A DNA stretch of 64,000 nucleotides from Cercophora sp. LCS_1. Its lineage: Eukaryota; Ascomycota; Sordariomycetes; Sordariales; Lasiosphaeriaceae. Within the stretch, counting starts at the first letter, position 1; each line of letters opens with the position of its first letter. The notes beneath the pieces are model-generated. The model saw only the letters and a program-made list of their open reading frames with translations. It was not told the origin of the DNA and searched no databases. Made by a program: the position numbers and the translations under genes. The stretch lies in contig JAPZLL010000023.1 of NCBI GenBank assembly GCA_036250225.1, positions 124,001 through 188,000 on the forward strand, given 5' to 3'. Below, in pieces: positions 1 to 9,306 of this stretch.

Positions 1-1144
1 CCTCGCTGTCGGGACTTTGGTGGGATCTGCTGTGAAGATGCCATCCACCTCCTTCCAGATCTGAAGCTCCTCGGCCTTCAAACCAACGGCAGCCAATGAC
101 GCGCAGAGGTCGGTATAACCACGCCCAACGTCACCGTCGAGAAGACTTCCCGGAACGTTACCAAAGAAGCCAGTCACGACGGGGACGCGGTCCTGGCATG
201 CCAAGATCTTGTTTGCAATAGCAGTAGCCGCCCGGCGGTAGAATGCCACGTCGAGACGCCCAGGGCTTTCACAGTGCAACAGATCGGCCAGGTCGACGTA
301 TTCGGCATCCACCCCCTTTTGGTTCATATTCGTTAGCCGGTAGTTTCGCTATGCTGGTTGCAAGGTATCTTACTTTGTCTTTAAGCAAGACTGCCATAAA
401 CCTGCAGCTCAGCTTCTCGCCAAAGCTCACAACACGGTCCTTAGCCCTGGAGTTGATCTCAAGCTTGAAGCGCTTGGCAGCCTCGAGGTACTCGATGAGC
501 AGCTGGCATTCTTTCTCCGTCTCATCCTTGAGCTGAGCATTCAGCTTGGGATCGCGGACAAAAACGTCGGCTGCCTCGACATGATCCTTGCAGATGTCAT
601 GGACGATAAGCTTGGCATCTTTGAGGAGGACCTCTTGCATGGACTCATCGCCCGGGGTGGCCAGAATGGCCCGCAGGTTCTTGAAGACATCTAGTAGCCT
701 ATCAGGTGCCGAGGCCACGGCGTGGTTAGCCCATCCCGCGGGAATAGAGGCATGTTGACTAATGGCAGACACCCATCGTCCGACTTGGCCCCCTCATGTG
801 AATGCGGGGGTGGGGTGTGTTATGTTGTGTTGAAGAGTAAAGACTCACCTGCTTGTGGTACCAGTCGCTTTCTTTCCCGTGCTCCGGGCTGAGCAGACCA
901 CCACTAGTCGGTTGTGCTCGACATGCGTTCTGCAGGGCCAATCGAATCAGCGCCGCCCACTCTCCTCCCACGTTTGACCTCGGTCATCTAAACGGGTAAC
1001 CCAACACATGAGACGTGACCTGGATCGCACGCACCTGATGATGCTTTCTGCAATGTTGTCGGGAAATTTGCCCACGCTCGTGCCGCCAAACTTCTGGACG
1101 ATCCAGCCGTTTTGGCTGGAGTTTTGAAGGAGCGCCCCAGCCAT
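1..1144 (-). CDS. HOM3: Aspartate kinase (aspartokinase), partial, cut by left window edge
   Basis: Catalyses ATP-dependent phosphorylation of L-aspartate, the first step of the threonine/methionine branch, in the cytosol. Exons read 1144-1035, 929-849, 698-374 and 315-1, with introns 930-1034, 699-848 and 316-373, and the frame is continuous across all junctions (277 codons visible). The N-terminus has the kinase signature VQKFGGTSVGKFP, followed by VVCSARSTGKKATGTTSR and then, in exon 4, VTGFFG, GRGYTDLCA and WKEVDGIFTADP, the classic fungal aspartokinase blocks. The C-terminal end of the kinase domain and the ACT regulatory domains lie outside the window. I chose the ATG at 1144 (MAGALLQ...) because it sits just before the conserved block; a longer in-frame start at 1168 is possible. 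Feedback control by threonine is known for the family but the ACT part is not visible. Identity is very secure; exon 2 boundaries slightly less so. Confidence 0.95.
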
Positions 1145-2136
1145 GGTTGGGAAGCCGAATTGAGTCACCCAGACACCGTTCGGTGACGGTTTTTTGGCTT
1201 ATCCAAGGCGCGGGCCGAGCTCGGCGGGGACAGAACCCAGTGCTGTGGGAGCAAAGTTTTGAGTGTTCGATGTGTGCCCAAACTTGGCAAGGAAACGGTC
1301 GAGAGAAAAACAGAACAGTCCTCTGCTTCAATCGCAGTGCAGGGGGGGGGATTGGTGCTGTTTGAAGTTGTTGCGAGAGCGAGAACTCGTCCAGACAACG
1401 ATTGCAGGTGGGATAGCAAGGTGTGGGGGAGGGGCTAGTTATAAGACTCAGGAGTCCACCTCAAAGCCGGCAATGGACAGGCGACCCCAAGGAAACCGAG
1501 ATTTCCCAATTGATGTCACTGCGTATGCCGGTCGGGAACGTGAGCAGCAGCTAGTGAGCTGCGGATAGGGCAGGGGAGGGTGGGAGCGTGGGATGCTCAG
1601 CGATGGGGGAGAAGGTGAGAGAACTGACGAAAAAAAAAAAACAGAAAACAAGCGACCCGAAAGACGGAGATGACACACACCTGGCCGCCAGGAGACAAAG
1701 GCACGAAATAAGGTACCACTGCAACCCGCTGGCCCAGGCCCCACCACTTCCACCATTTCCGCCATTTCCAGGCAGTCTCGGACGTTCCATTCATCTGCGA
1801 GTCGCCATGAATGGATCCTTGAAACCCGTTTGGGTGCCCTACTTCGGACGCAGGGCATCCCATACTTGGCCCCGACGGCCACTCCAACCGAGGTGGGGTG
1901 TTAGGGTGGGGCCTTTGTCCATTGCCACGCGGGACCAGGGAGGCGAAAAGATACAACATTTTGTACTCGATCGAGTTTCAACCACATGCCGAGTGGAGTG
2001 TTTGAGTTCTTAGGTTACCTATCAAGGTAGTATGTACAGCAGAGTTGAGCTCTGGGTATGTGCCCCTTTTCCAGTGGCCCTCAAATGCAAGACATATGAG
2101 ACCCAAACTCCGAGAGATCATTATGCCTGTTGCAGA
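1145..2136. other. Intergenic: upstream of HOM3, downstream of the ABC exporter
   Basis: No conserved coding signal. It holds the leader and promoter of the leftward aspartate kinase gene and the 3' flank of the leftward ABC transporter gene. A run of 11 A at 1630-1640 is the only simple-sequence feature. The overlapping ORFs at 1448-2013 on both strands are low-complexity and unlike any family I know. Confidence 0.6.
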
Positions 2137-4524
2137 TTAGTGCTTCTTCTGAGCATCTTTGGGAATATCTTCCTCCTCCTCCTCGGCTTCCTCCAAGTCT
2201 TCCTCAATCTCCTCCACTTCGGTTATGTGAGAGCTTCCGGGCGGTCGATGATCCGCCGGGACATCTCCCCCGCTCATTTGCCATTCCATCAGCTTGCTGA
2301 ATGCACTTTCCTTGTTAGCGCTCAACTCGGTGTAGCTCCCGATCTCAGCCACCGTTCCGTCGCTGGAGAGAACAATGATCTTGTCAGACCGTTTGATCGT
2401 CGAAAGACGGTGAGCGATTGAAATGGTGGTGCTGCGCCCCTTAAGCAGCTCGGCGAGGGCCGAGTTGACTAGAGTCTCGGATTCAGCATCAAGCGCCGAG
2501 GTAGCCTCATCAAGAAGAAGAATGTCGGGATCCTTGAGGAGCGCCCGGGCGATTGCAATGCGCTGCTTCTGGCCTCCTGAGAGCTGTGCGCCCCTTGCGC
2601 CGACTTGCGTCTCCAGCCCGTCTGGGAAGTCGCTGATAAAGCCACAGTTCGCCTTTTTGGCGGCGGCAATGATTTCGGCACGCGTTGCCGAGGGCTTGCC
2701 ATATGCTATGTTCTCGGCGACTGTGCCTGAGAACAGGACCGGCTCCTGGGCCACCATGCCTATGCGGCGCCGCAGAGACTTGACATTCATCTTTGAAATG
2801 TCGACTCCGTTGATGGTGATGGAGCCTGAAGTTGGGTTGTAGAAACGGAGAAGCAGCGATGCGACTGTGGATTTGCCACCACCTGACGGTCCCACAATGC
2901 AAACATTGCTGCCCGAAGGGATCTCAAAGTCCAGGCCATTGAAAATAGTCACCGCGGGCCGTGTAGGATAGGCAAACATGACATTGGAGAACTTGATAGG
3001 GCCTTGTGCTGAAGTCACCTTGACTCCGACTGTTTGCGGGATAGTGGGTTTCCGATCTTGAAGCTCGAAGAGACGGCTGGCAGCACCGACGCCCTTCATG
3101 AGCTCCGAATAGAACCCGCTTACCCCGAAAAGACTGCTGCCCGCAAACACAGTATACATCATGAAGGATGTGAGATCTCCGAGCGTCAGGGCCCCGGACC
3201 GAACGAGATTGCCGCCAACGATGAGCATGGCAAGAATCGTCATGTTGCCGGCCCAGCTCGTCGAAGCGAAGAATGTCCCCGAGATGATGGCGTCCCTCCG
3301 GCCGAGGGCAAAGATCTTCTTGACTTGCCTACTGTACCGGTGAATCTCCTGGACTTCGCCGGCGAATGCTTGGCTGGTTTTGATATTGCCCAGTCGCTCC
3401 TCGGCGATCTTCATGAGGGACCCCACATTCTTCTGTATCTGCCTGCTCAGGTTGCGAATGGCGCGGCCGTAGAGGAATGCACCAAAGGCAATCGGGGGTA
3501 CCATCACCAGAATGATCGACGTGAGTTTGGGGCTCAGCCAAGCCATTGCCACAAACCCTGCTGATCCACTGACCAAGGATCTGAGGCCATCGGACACATT
3601 CTGGGTGATGCTCTTGCCAACAATGACGGTGTCGGAGTTCAACCGCGAGATCAGGTCGCCCACTCTGTTGGCGTCAAAAAATTCGGCGTCTTGCACATAC
3701 GTCCGCCGGTATAGCTGGGTTCGCAATCGTGCAACCACTCTTTCGCCGACAATTCGGAGGAGCAAAATCCTGCCAAAGTTGGCTGTCGCGCCGACGGTGA
3801 GAAGAGCAGCCAGCCCGCCGAAGAATTGAGTGAGAGTGAGACCGAAAAGGCGAACATCCTCGACATCACCCTTGGTGGAGAGGTCCAGGATTCGGCCAAC
3901 AGAAAAGGGGATAGACATGGTGACGCTGGAGGATATCAGAAGCAGCACGAATGCGACTCCGAGCCATCTGACCTCGGGCCTGGCGATCTTGATCAACCGC
4001 CAAACTTCGGCGAAGCCCGGCTTGCCCTCTTGCCCTTTACCTTCCTTAGAGAGACGGGCGCTCATGTTGACGTGGGCTGCTTTAAATGCCTTGGCGCTGC
4101 GCTGAAAGCCATGCGCTTGCAGGTGTTCCAGCTCTTTCTGGCTCTGTTCCTGGCTCGTCCCATTGCCCTTGTCGGCTTCCCCGGACGGCTCTTTTGAGCG
4201 CCCGGAATCTTCACGCGAAACCGCGCGCGTGGTGGAGAGGTGGCGCAGAATACTCGAGGGCCTTCCAAAAGCCGGTCCTGCCCAGATGCGCAAACCCAAC
4301 GTGTGGGCACGAGGGAACGGAGGAGAGACGGGGCGTTGGCCCGGCAAAGCGGGAGATGGTAGACGGCGGGGTGTTATGCCCGCGGAGGTCGAATATGGGC
4401 TGAGCGTTGCCCTGGCGGTGGTTCGGACGAGGGGCCGGGCTGGGGTAGCTGGTGCGGCGATTTCGGCGGCGATTCGGCGCTGCGGGAGCAGCACGGCGCG
4501 GCGCACCGCCGCTCCCGACACCAT
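2137..4524 (-). CDS. MDL1: Mitochondrial half-type ABC transporter (MDL1/MDL2-like peptide exporter)
   Basis: A 795-residue half transporter that should dimerise in the inner mitochondrial membrane and export peptides made by matrix proteases, as yeast Mdl1 does. The single uninterrupted reading frame starts with an Arg/Ala/Ser-rich, acid-poor leader of about 100 residues, fitting a mitochondrial presequence. The six-helix membrane domain spans roughly residues 185-480. The nucleotide-binding domain follows, with Walker A GPSGGGKST (about 545), signature LSGGQ (about 646), Walker B ILLLDEATSALD (about 667) and the H-loop IAHRLS (about 702). The extreme C-terminus is a Glu-rich tail (EEAEEEEEDIPKDAQKKH). 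The layout, membrane domain before a single NBD with a mitochondrial leader, fits the MDL/ABCB10 group; the iron-sulfur-linked Atm1 group is the nearest alternative. MDL1 versus MDL2 cannot be decided by eye. Confidence 0.92.
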   Translation of the reverse strand: MVSGAAVRRAVLLPQRRIAAEIAAPATPARPLVRTTARATLSPYSTSAGITPRRLPSPALPGQRPVSPPFPRAHTLGLRIWAGPAFGRPSSILRHLSTTRAVSREDSGRSKEPSGEADKGNGTSQEQSQKELEHLQAHGFQRSAKAFKAAHVNMSARLSKEGKGQEGKPGFAEVWRLIKIARPEVRWLGVAFVLLLISSSVTMSIPFSVGRILDLSTKGDVEDVRLFGLTLTQFFGGLAALLTVGATANFGRILLLRIVGERVVARLRTQLYRRTYVQDAEFFDANRVGDLISRLNSDTVIVGKSITQNVSDGLRSLVSGSAGFVAMAWLSPKLTSIILVMVPPIAFGAFLYGRAIRNLSRQIQKNVGSLMKIAEERLGNIKTSQAFAGEVQEIHRYSRQVKKIFALGRRDAIISGTFFASTSWAGNMTILAMLIVGGNLVRSGALTLGDLTSFMMYTVFAGSSLFGVSGFYSELMKGVGAASRLFELQDRKPTIPQTVGVKVTSAQGPIKFSNVMFAYPTRPAVTIFNGLDFEIPSGSNVCIVGPSGGGKSTVASLLLRFYNPTSGSITINGVDISKMNVKSLRRRIGMVAQEPVLFSGTVAENIAYGKPSATRAEIIAAAKKANCGFISDFPDGLETQVGARGAQLSGGQKQRIAIARALLKDPDILLLDEATSALDAESETLVNSALAELLKGRSTTISIAHRLSTIKRSDKIIVLSSDGTVAEIGSYTELSANKESAFSKLMEWQMSGGDVPADHRPPGSSHITEVEEIEEDLEEAEEEEEDIPKDAQKKH

Positions 4525-5158
4525 TTTGACAGTGGTTCGGGCGAGCCTTGGTTCCCCTTATTTCAAGAAAGAAAGAGACTGAGAAGTTCTCATGTCGAGC
4601 GCGTGATTGCCGCAGAACTTCTTTGGCTGTTGGTTTTCGTTGTTCGTCGCATGTGAGTGGATTACAGTATGCAAGGGGAAAAAAGCAGCAGAGCTTGAGC
4701 TCGGCGGATCGGCCAAATCCTTGTCTACAATTTGGCCCACGCCGAGATGGGTAAGGCTCCATCGGCATTCCGTCATCGCAAAACACGTGCGCGGGTCACC
4801 CATTGGCCGCCTGAGCCGCACAAGGGAGGGCTACGACCATGGAGTTGAAGAAAAAAAGGCCTTTGGCCGACACTGGGAATGCTATGGATGCTGACTGAAG
4901 TTCAAATCATATCTAACTCCGGACGAGTGAAAATGACGCGCCCACCCCCACCTATATCCACAACTTGTGTCCATCCTCAATCATTGAGTCGTTGTATTGC
5001 TGCATCCGGCGGTGATTTCAGAGATCATGTCTCCTTCTCACCATTCCATCGCCAGGCAGTCTGCAAATATAATACAGGTCGAGATCTATAGTACACCACC
5101 AGGACAAAGCCAAACGTCGCTCCGAATTGTCCGAGAAACCACCCGTGCTATCGCGGAA
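4525..5158. promoter_or_regulatory. Intergenic: promoter side of the ABC exporter, 3' flank of RTT103-like gene
   Basis: The flanking genes run in tandem on the minus strand, so this 634-nt stretch should hold the ABC exporter promoter and the 3' untranslated end of the RTT103-like gene. I see no distinct motif or coding signal. Function is inferred from position only. Confidence 0.45.
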
Positions 5159-6621
5159 CTAGGCCCGACTGTCCTTCCGGAGCATTTCGGCAACTTCAGA
5201 GTCAATGCCATCGTCGTTGCCAAGGTCCGGGAAATCATCGGTTGCTTCGATCTTACGCTTCTTAGAAGAGCCGTTGGTAGGTACCGCCTGGTACTGAGAG
5301 GCTAGGTTGGACAGCATTTCGATGCCTGGTGCTGACGGAAATCCTCCGTGAGGGTGCCCTGTAGGGAACACGGGGACAGAACGGTCTTGCCCGTTCTGTT
5401 GCTGCCCGGCTGCGTTGCTATATCCACCATCGTGGTCCGAAACATGTGGTGGGGTGAGGGCCTCTACCTTTGGCCGAGGCGGTTCAGCAACAGGGCTATT
5501 CAGCGGCCTGTCCACTGGAGACTGATCGTCTGTGCTCGACGGCAGGCCGGTGATGATGGCTAGCTCGACTTCTTTCTTCTTGGTCTCAGCCAGCTTGTGG
5601 CGAGACGCCAACTCCTCGAGCTGGCTCCTCTCGCTCTGGAGCGCCTCCCGGTTTGTTGCCAACATCTTCTCCAGGGCTGTCACTAGCTCACCACGGGCCT
5701 TAATCCGCTCCTCAACTGCGCTTTGTGCCGTGGCAAGGCTCTTGAGTAGGCCGGTCAGTCGTGCAGCATGCACGGCCGGGGCTGGCGAGGAGCTTTGCGG
5801 ATCCATCACTTTGTCGAACTCGGTGTTGGCAGCGGTGATGGCAGTTTTAAACTGGGTGCCGCTCTTGGAGATACTTTGCTGGAGAGGAACCGCAGGCGCT
5901 AATTCAGGGGGTATTGCTGAGGCGCTCGCTGACGCAGCTGCAAAAATGGGGCCGCCAAATCCTCCCACCTTGGACGTGCTCCGTGTCTTGTCAAGCTCTA
6001 CAACTTCGGTCAGCTTGGTTATCAGAAAAAGATATCATCTTCCACCTACCATCCAAGCGAGCCTCCATTCCTGCCTGAGTTGCAGGGTCAAAGATCGCCC
6101 GCTCCCTCCACACATCGACCACTCTTCGGAGCTTGGACTGTATATCGGTCGAGGCGCCTTTGTACGCTGTGGCCGTAGCATCTGCGATGAACGGAGAAAA
6201 GGCTTGCAGAAAGTCGTCTTTGTGGCGAGCTTTTGACTGTTGTGTTACCTCTGCCAGAACAGTTAGCAGTCAAGCATGGGCAGAGCCAAGGAGAGAGGCA
6301 TTGTGGTGATGCGGTGATGCTTGTATCCACAGAGCAAACAACTACGGACCAGAATGCACAGCAAACACGTACCGTTGGCAAGATAGATCATGTTTAGTCT
6401 CTTAGGACTAGGTAAGTCCTTCAGCTTCGTCAACCATAAGTGGACGGTTTGCGCTGCATGTCGCCTATGCATAAAGGTTAGCAACTGGCGAATGGATGTA
6501 GTATCATGGCGATTCTAGCTTACCGGTGAAACATGATCCACTGAGCGGTTGTCGCGATGCTGTCATGGGTCTCATTCAATGCCGACAGCTTCGACAACAC
6601 CGCATCATCAGTGTACGCCAT
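5159..6621 (-). CDS. RTT103: RTT103-like CID-domain protein (RNA polymerase II CTD binding)
   Basis: Binds the phosphorylated C-terminal repeats of RNA polymerase II and links transcription termination to 3'-end exonuclease recruitment (known for yeast Rtt103 and human RPRD1). Exons are 6621-6524, 6464-6373, 6250-6050 and 5997-5159, giving 409 residues in one frame. The first three exons encode the CID fold: MAYTDDAVLSKLSALNETHD, WIMFHRRHAAQTVHLW, KRLNMIYLANEVTQQSKAR, DDFLQAFSPFIADATATAYK and VVDVWRERAIFD. The fourth exon gives a coiled-coil segment (IKARGELVTALEKML..LQSERSQLEEL..) and a disordered tail with a basic SSKKRK motif and an acidic end (DDFPDLGNDDGIDSEV). The ATG at 6621 begins exactly at the canonical CID start. 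It diverges from the clathrin light chain gene. Very likely correct; the symbol follows the yeast ortholog. Confidence 0.93.
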
Positions 6622-7335
6622 ATCTGCGGGGTGATGGTGGACTAGATGAAGTCAAATGCAGCGGTGGATGAGCGGATGGTGGCTGTTGAATGTACGTGCC
6701 CACGTTGAATGTGTCGATGAGAGGCGGGCGTGTAAGCGATATCGGGTGTGGTTGCTTATGGGAGTTGTTGGTTGTTCAGACTCAAGAGGCTCATCTCATC
6801 TACGATGCTGTGGCTAGGAAAACCAGGGCTTTTGGTCCTGACCAGCCCGTCTTCAATTCTGCAGTCTATTCCACTTCGCGATGAGATGGGCCTGCCTTGT
6901 GCCAATGGCAGTGACTTTTCCAAAGAAACCACTGAGTTTGAAGGATTCCAAACTGCGATTGCCTGGATGCACGCAGCGAAGCGTTGATGGCAGGAACAAT
7001 ATTTTGGCCTGTTTGCTTTGATGGTCACTCAAGATGGCAGGATGGAAAGTGACGGGGGCGTTGGCGAATTAAATGTGAAGAGGTTGGAGCGTTGCAATTG
7101 AGTCGCATGTTATAATTGCATAATTTTACCGGCCCCACCCCGATTGAAGCATCTCTCGCTTCCCCATCAGCGGGCTGCCCAATGCTGCGGGAGAGCCTCG
7201 TAGACCTACCAAAAAGGACAGCAACCTGGGCCTCTGATTCTCGTCCCCAACAATCAGCATTCCTCCACGTAACCCCCGAGTACATCACGAAGCACACCCG
7301 ACTTTCGAATCCGTAGCCTAGTTCGTCTCGACAAG
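6622..7335. promoter_or_regulatory. Divergent promoter region between RTT103-like and clathrin light chain genes
   Basis: A 714-nt gap between two start codons pointing away from each other, so it must contain both promoters. No clear TATA box or conserved motif is evident to me. The role is inferred from gene orientation. Confidence 0.5.
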
Positions 7336-8156
7336 ATGGCTGACCGATTCCCTTCTCTAGAGGACTTTGACTCTGGCGGTAAGCACTCTGAGTGCCCATC
7401 GTTTCCCAGTGATGCTGATCCGCCATGAAGCTCAGACGGACATCAAAGACGCTTCCGAAGCGCCATCCACAAGCAATTTCTTGGAACGGGAGAAGGCGAT
7501 CCTTGGCGACGATGCGCGTCAGTTTGCGACAGTAGAAGATGTTGGCTTTGACGACGACGACGACGACCTTCTCGGCGGCGGCATCAGCGGTGGGGGCGAC
7601 AATGCTGCCTTTGACAGCCAGTTCCCCGATATTACCACCCCCAACCCCAATGAGGTTTGTTTACTCGCTCGTATGGCATGCGGTTGTTCTAACACCCTCT
7701 CGAAAGGCTGTCGCTCCGGGCGGCACGATTACAGGCCCATCAGTGAGCTACAACTCGGGGTACGCGGCGTTTTCCCAAGAGGAGGAGGAACCCGAAGTCA
7801 TCAAGAACTGGCGAGAGAAGCGAGATGGCCAGATCGCGAAGCGAGCGGAGCAGTTCGCAACCCAGCGAGCCGAGACAGTCCGTGAGGCGCAGCAATCAAT
7901 CGACGACTTCTATGAGAACTACAACAACAAGAAAGACAAGACCATTGCCCAGACCCGCAAGGAAGCCGAGCAGTTCCTGGCGAGCCGCGAAGACACCACG
8001 TCCGGCGGCACAAGCTGGGAGCGCATCGCAAAGCTGGTTGACGTCAGCGGGAAGGGTGCCAAGGGCGGTGCTGCGGGTTCTGGCAAGGAGCGGTTCCGTG
8101 AGCTTCTTACCAGCTTAAAGAAAGATGAGAAGGCCCCTGGCGCAGAAGGCTACTGA
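7336..8156 (+). CDS. CLC1: Clathrin light chain
   Basis: Regulatory light chain of the clathrin coat, binding the heavy-chain leg at trans-Golgi and plasma-membrane coated pits. Exons are 7336-7378, 7431-7654 and 7707-8156, making 238 residues. The N-terminus is MADRFPSLEDFDSG, followed by an acidic stretch (VEDVGFDDDDDDLLGGG), a conserved TGPSVSYNSGYAAFSQEEEEPEVI segment (in two overlapping blocks) and then a long charged helix starting VIKNWREKRDGQIAKR that forms the heavy-chain binding region. The C-terminus carries the conserved SWERIAKLVDVSGKG and RFRELLTSLKKDE. Size matches the family (about 230-240 residues). Both introns have GT-AG borders and preserve the frame. It lies about 10 kb from the AP-1 gamma gene, its functional partner. 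Confidence 0.95.
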
Positions 8157-8517
8157 TACATCGCTTGTAATTAACGCGGACATGAATGACGAAGAAGAGC
8201 AACATGTGGGGTTTGCTCAGTATTCTCGCTGGGCTGAGTTTCTAGGAAACATAAATACCTATGCTTTCGGTTGTACTTTTAGACATGATCTCTGCCCTGG
8301 GAGGTAGCGGATAATTCACATATTCCAGGAGTGTAAGAATGGGAGGACTCAAGAACCACATTTTCAACATAGAGAATCTCAGGGTTCAATGACAGTCAAA
8401 GCAGCCACCGTGCTCCGTCTATTGATCATACCGGCACCCCACACATACATCCGCCCCTAAGCTCTATTCACAGGCCATCTCCTCCCCTTCAGTTCTCTTC
8501 GATCATCGGATGTGTGC
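8157..8517. other. Convergent 3' flanks of CLC1 and COX7
   Basis: These 361 nt lie between the stop codons of two convergent genes and should carry both 3' untranslated regions. I see no coding or structural signal. Confidence 0.5.
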
Positions 8518-8967
8518 TTAGTTCTCGCTAAACCAAGTGTTGTACCCCAGAACCTTCCGGCCCATCGCGTACATCGTCGCTACTGAACGTCAGTGCCAAC
8601 AAGAAATATCGAAGCTTTTTAATGCGTACCGCCAGTGGTTCCCCACAGAAGAATGAGGTAGGGAGTGAGGAGGACGTTACTCCGGGGGTTCTGCGTCATT
8701 TCGTCAATCGGGCCCCTCTTAGCAGCCTTCAACCCAATTCTACTCACGATCTTCCAGATACGAGTATGAGCCTTGTATGCGGCCTGGTAGACGCGCTGGT
8801 GCTGGGGCACCTTGTTTGCGGCGTTGATGAGACTGTGAGGGCACCGTCAGTTTTGCCGTCGTTCAATCGTACGATGTGTTGTTGGCAGCAGATAGCGAGG
8901 CAACCGGGCAGAATCGCGACGGAATCCTCGGCTTCGAAAATAGTAATCGCCGGATTACTCACCCCAT
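8518..8967 (-). CDS. COX7: Cytochrome c oxidase small subunit, COX7/VIIa family
   Basis: A 70-residue single-span subunit of mitochondrial complex IV. Too finely split to appear as one long frame: exons are 8967-8963 (just ATGGG), 8832-8748, 8690-8630 and 8579-8518. The rebuilt protein reads MGLINAANKVPQHQRVYQ, AAYKAHTRIWKINPRSNV, then a hydrophobic span LLTPYLILLWGTTGATMYAM, and ends GRKVLGYNTWFSEN. The NPRS..L.PY..L pattern before a single helix matches yeast Cox7 (HPRSALYLYPFYAIF). All three introns are GT-AG and keep frame. No cleavable presequence is visible, as is usual for this subunit. It is divergent from a probable mitochondrial protein gene at 9307. Family call is by motif memory, so moderately strong; exon structure is well supported by frame. 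Confidence 0.82.
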
Positions 8968-9306
8968 TGTATAAGAGGCAGGTATAATCGTGTGCCAATG
9001 CTGTCTAGACGAAGTGGTAGCTGTGTGGACGTTGATGCAAAGACGACGACGGAGCTCTGGAGTTGCTCGGCTCTTCGCTAAATCCCGGATTGGCCAATGT
9101 GCAGTGGGCAGAATGACTAAGCAGCCCGCTGTGCTCGATATCAACTTTGCCAAGACTCAAAGCTCCAGAAGCTGCATTCAATTCATCGACCCTTTCCAGA
9201 CTTCGCCATCCCGGTGCGCAACCCCGACCACGAGCCCAGCGATGAGTTGTGGAAACAGATCCTAAATATCCTAGGCCGCCACGATGCTCCATCGGCGTGA
9301 CACACG
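8968..9306. promoter_or_regulatory. Short divergent promoter between COX7 and the PPR-like gene
   Basis: A 339-nt gap separates two divergent start codons, both of genes with likely mitochondrial products. The gap must supply both promoters and leaders. No specific binding site is claimed. Confidence 0.5.
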
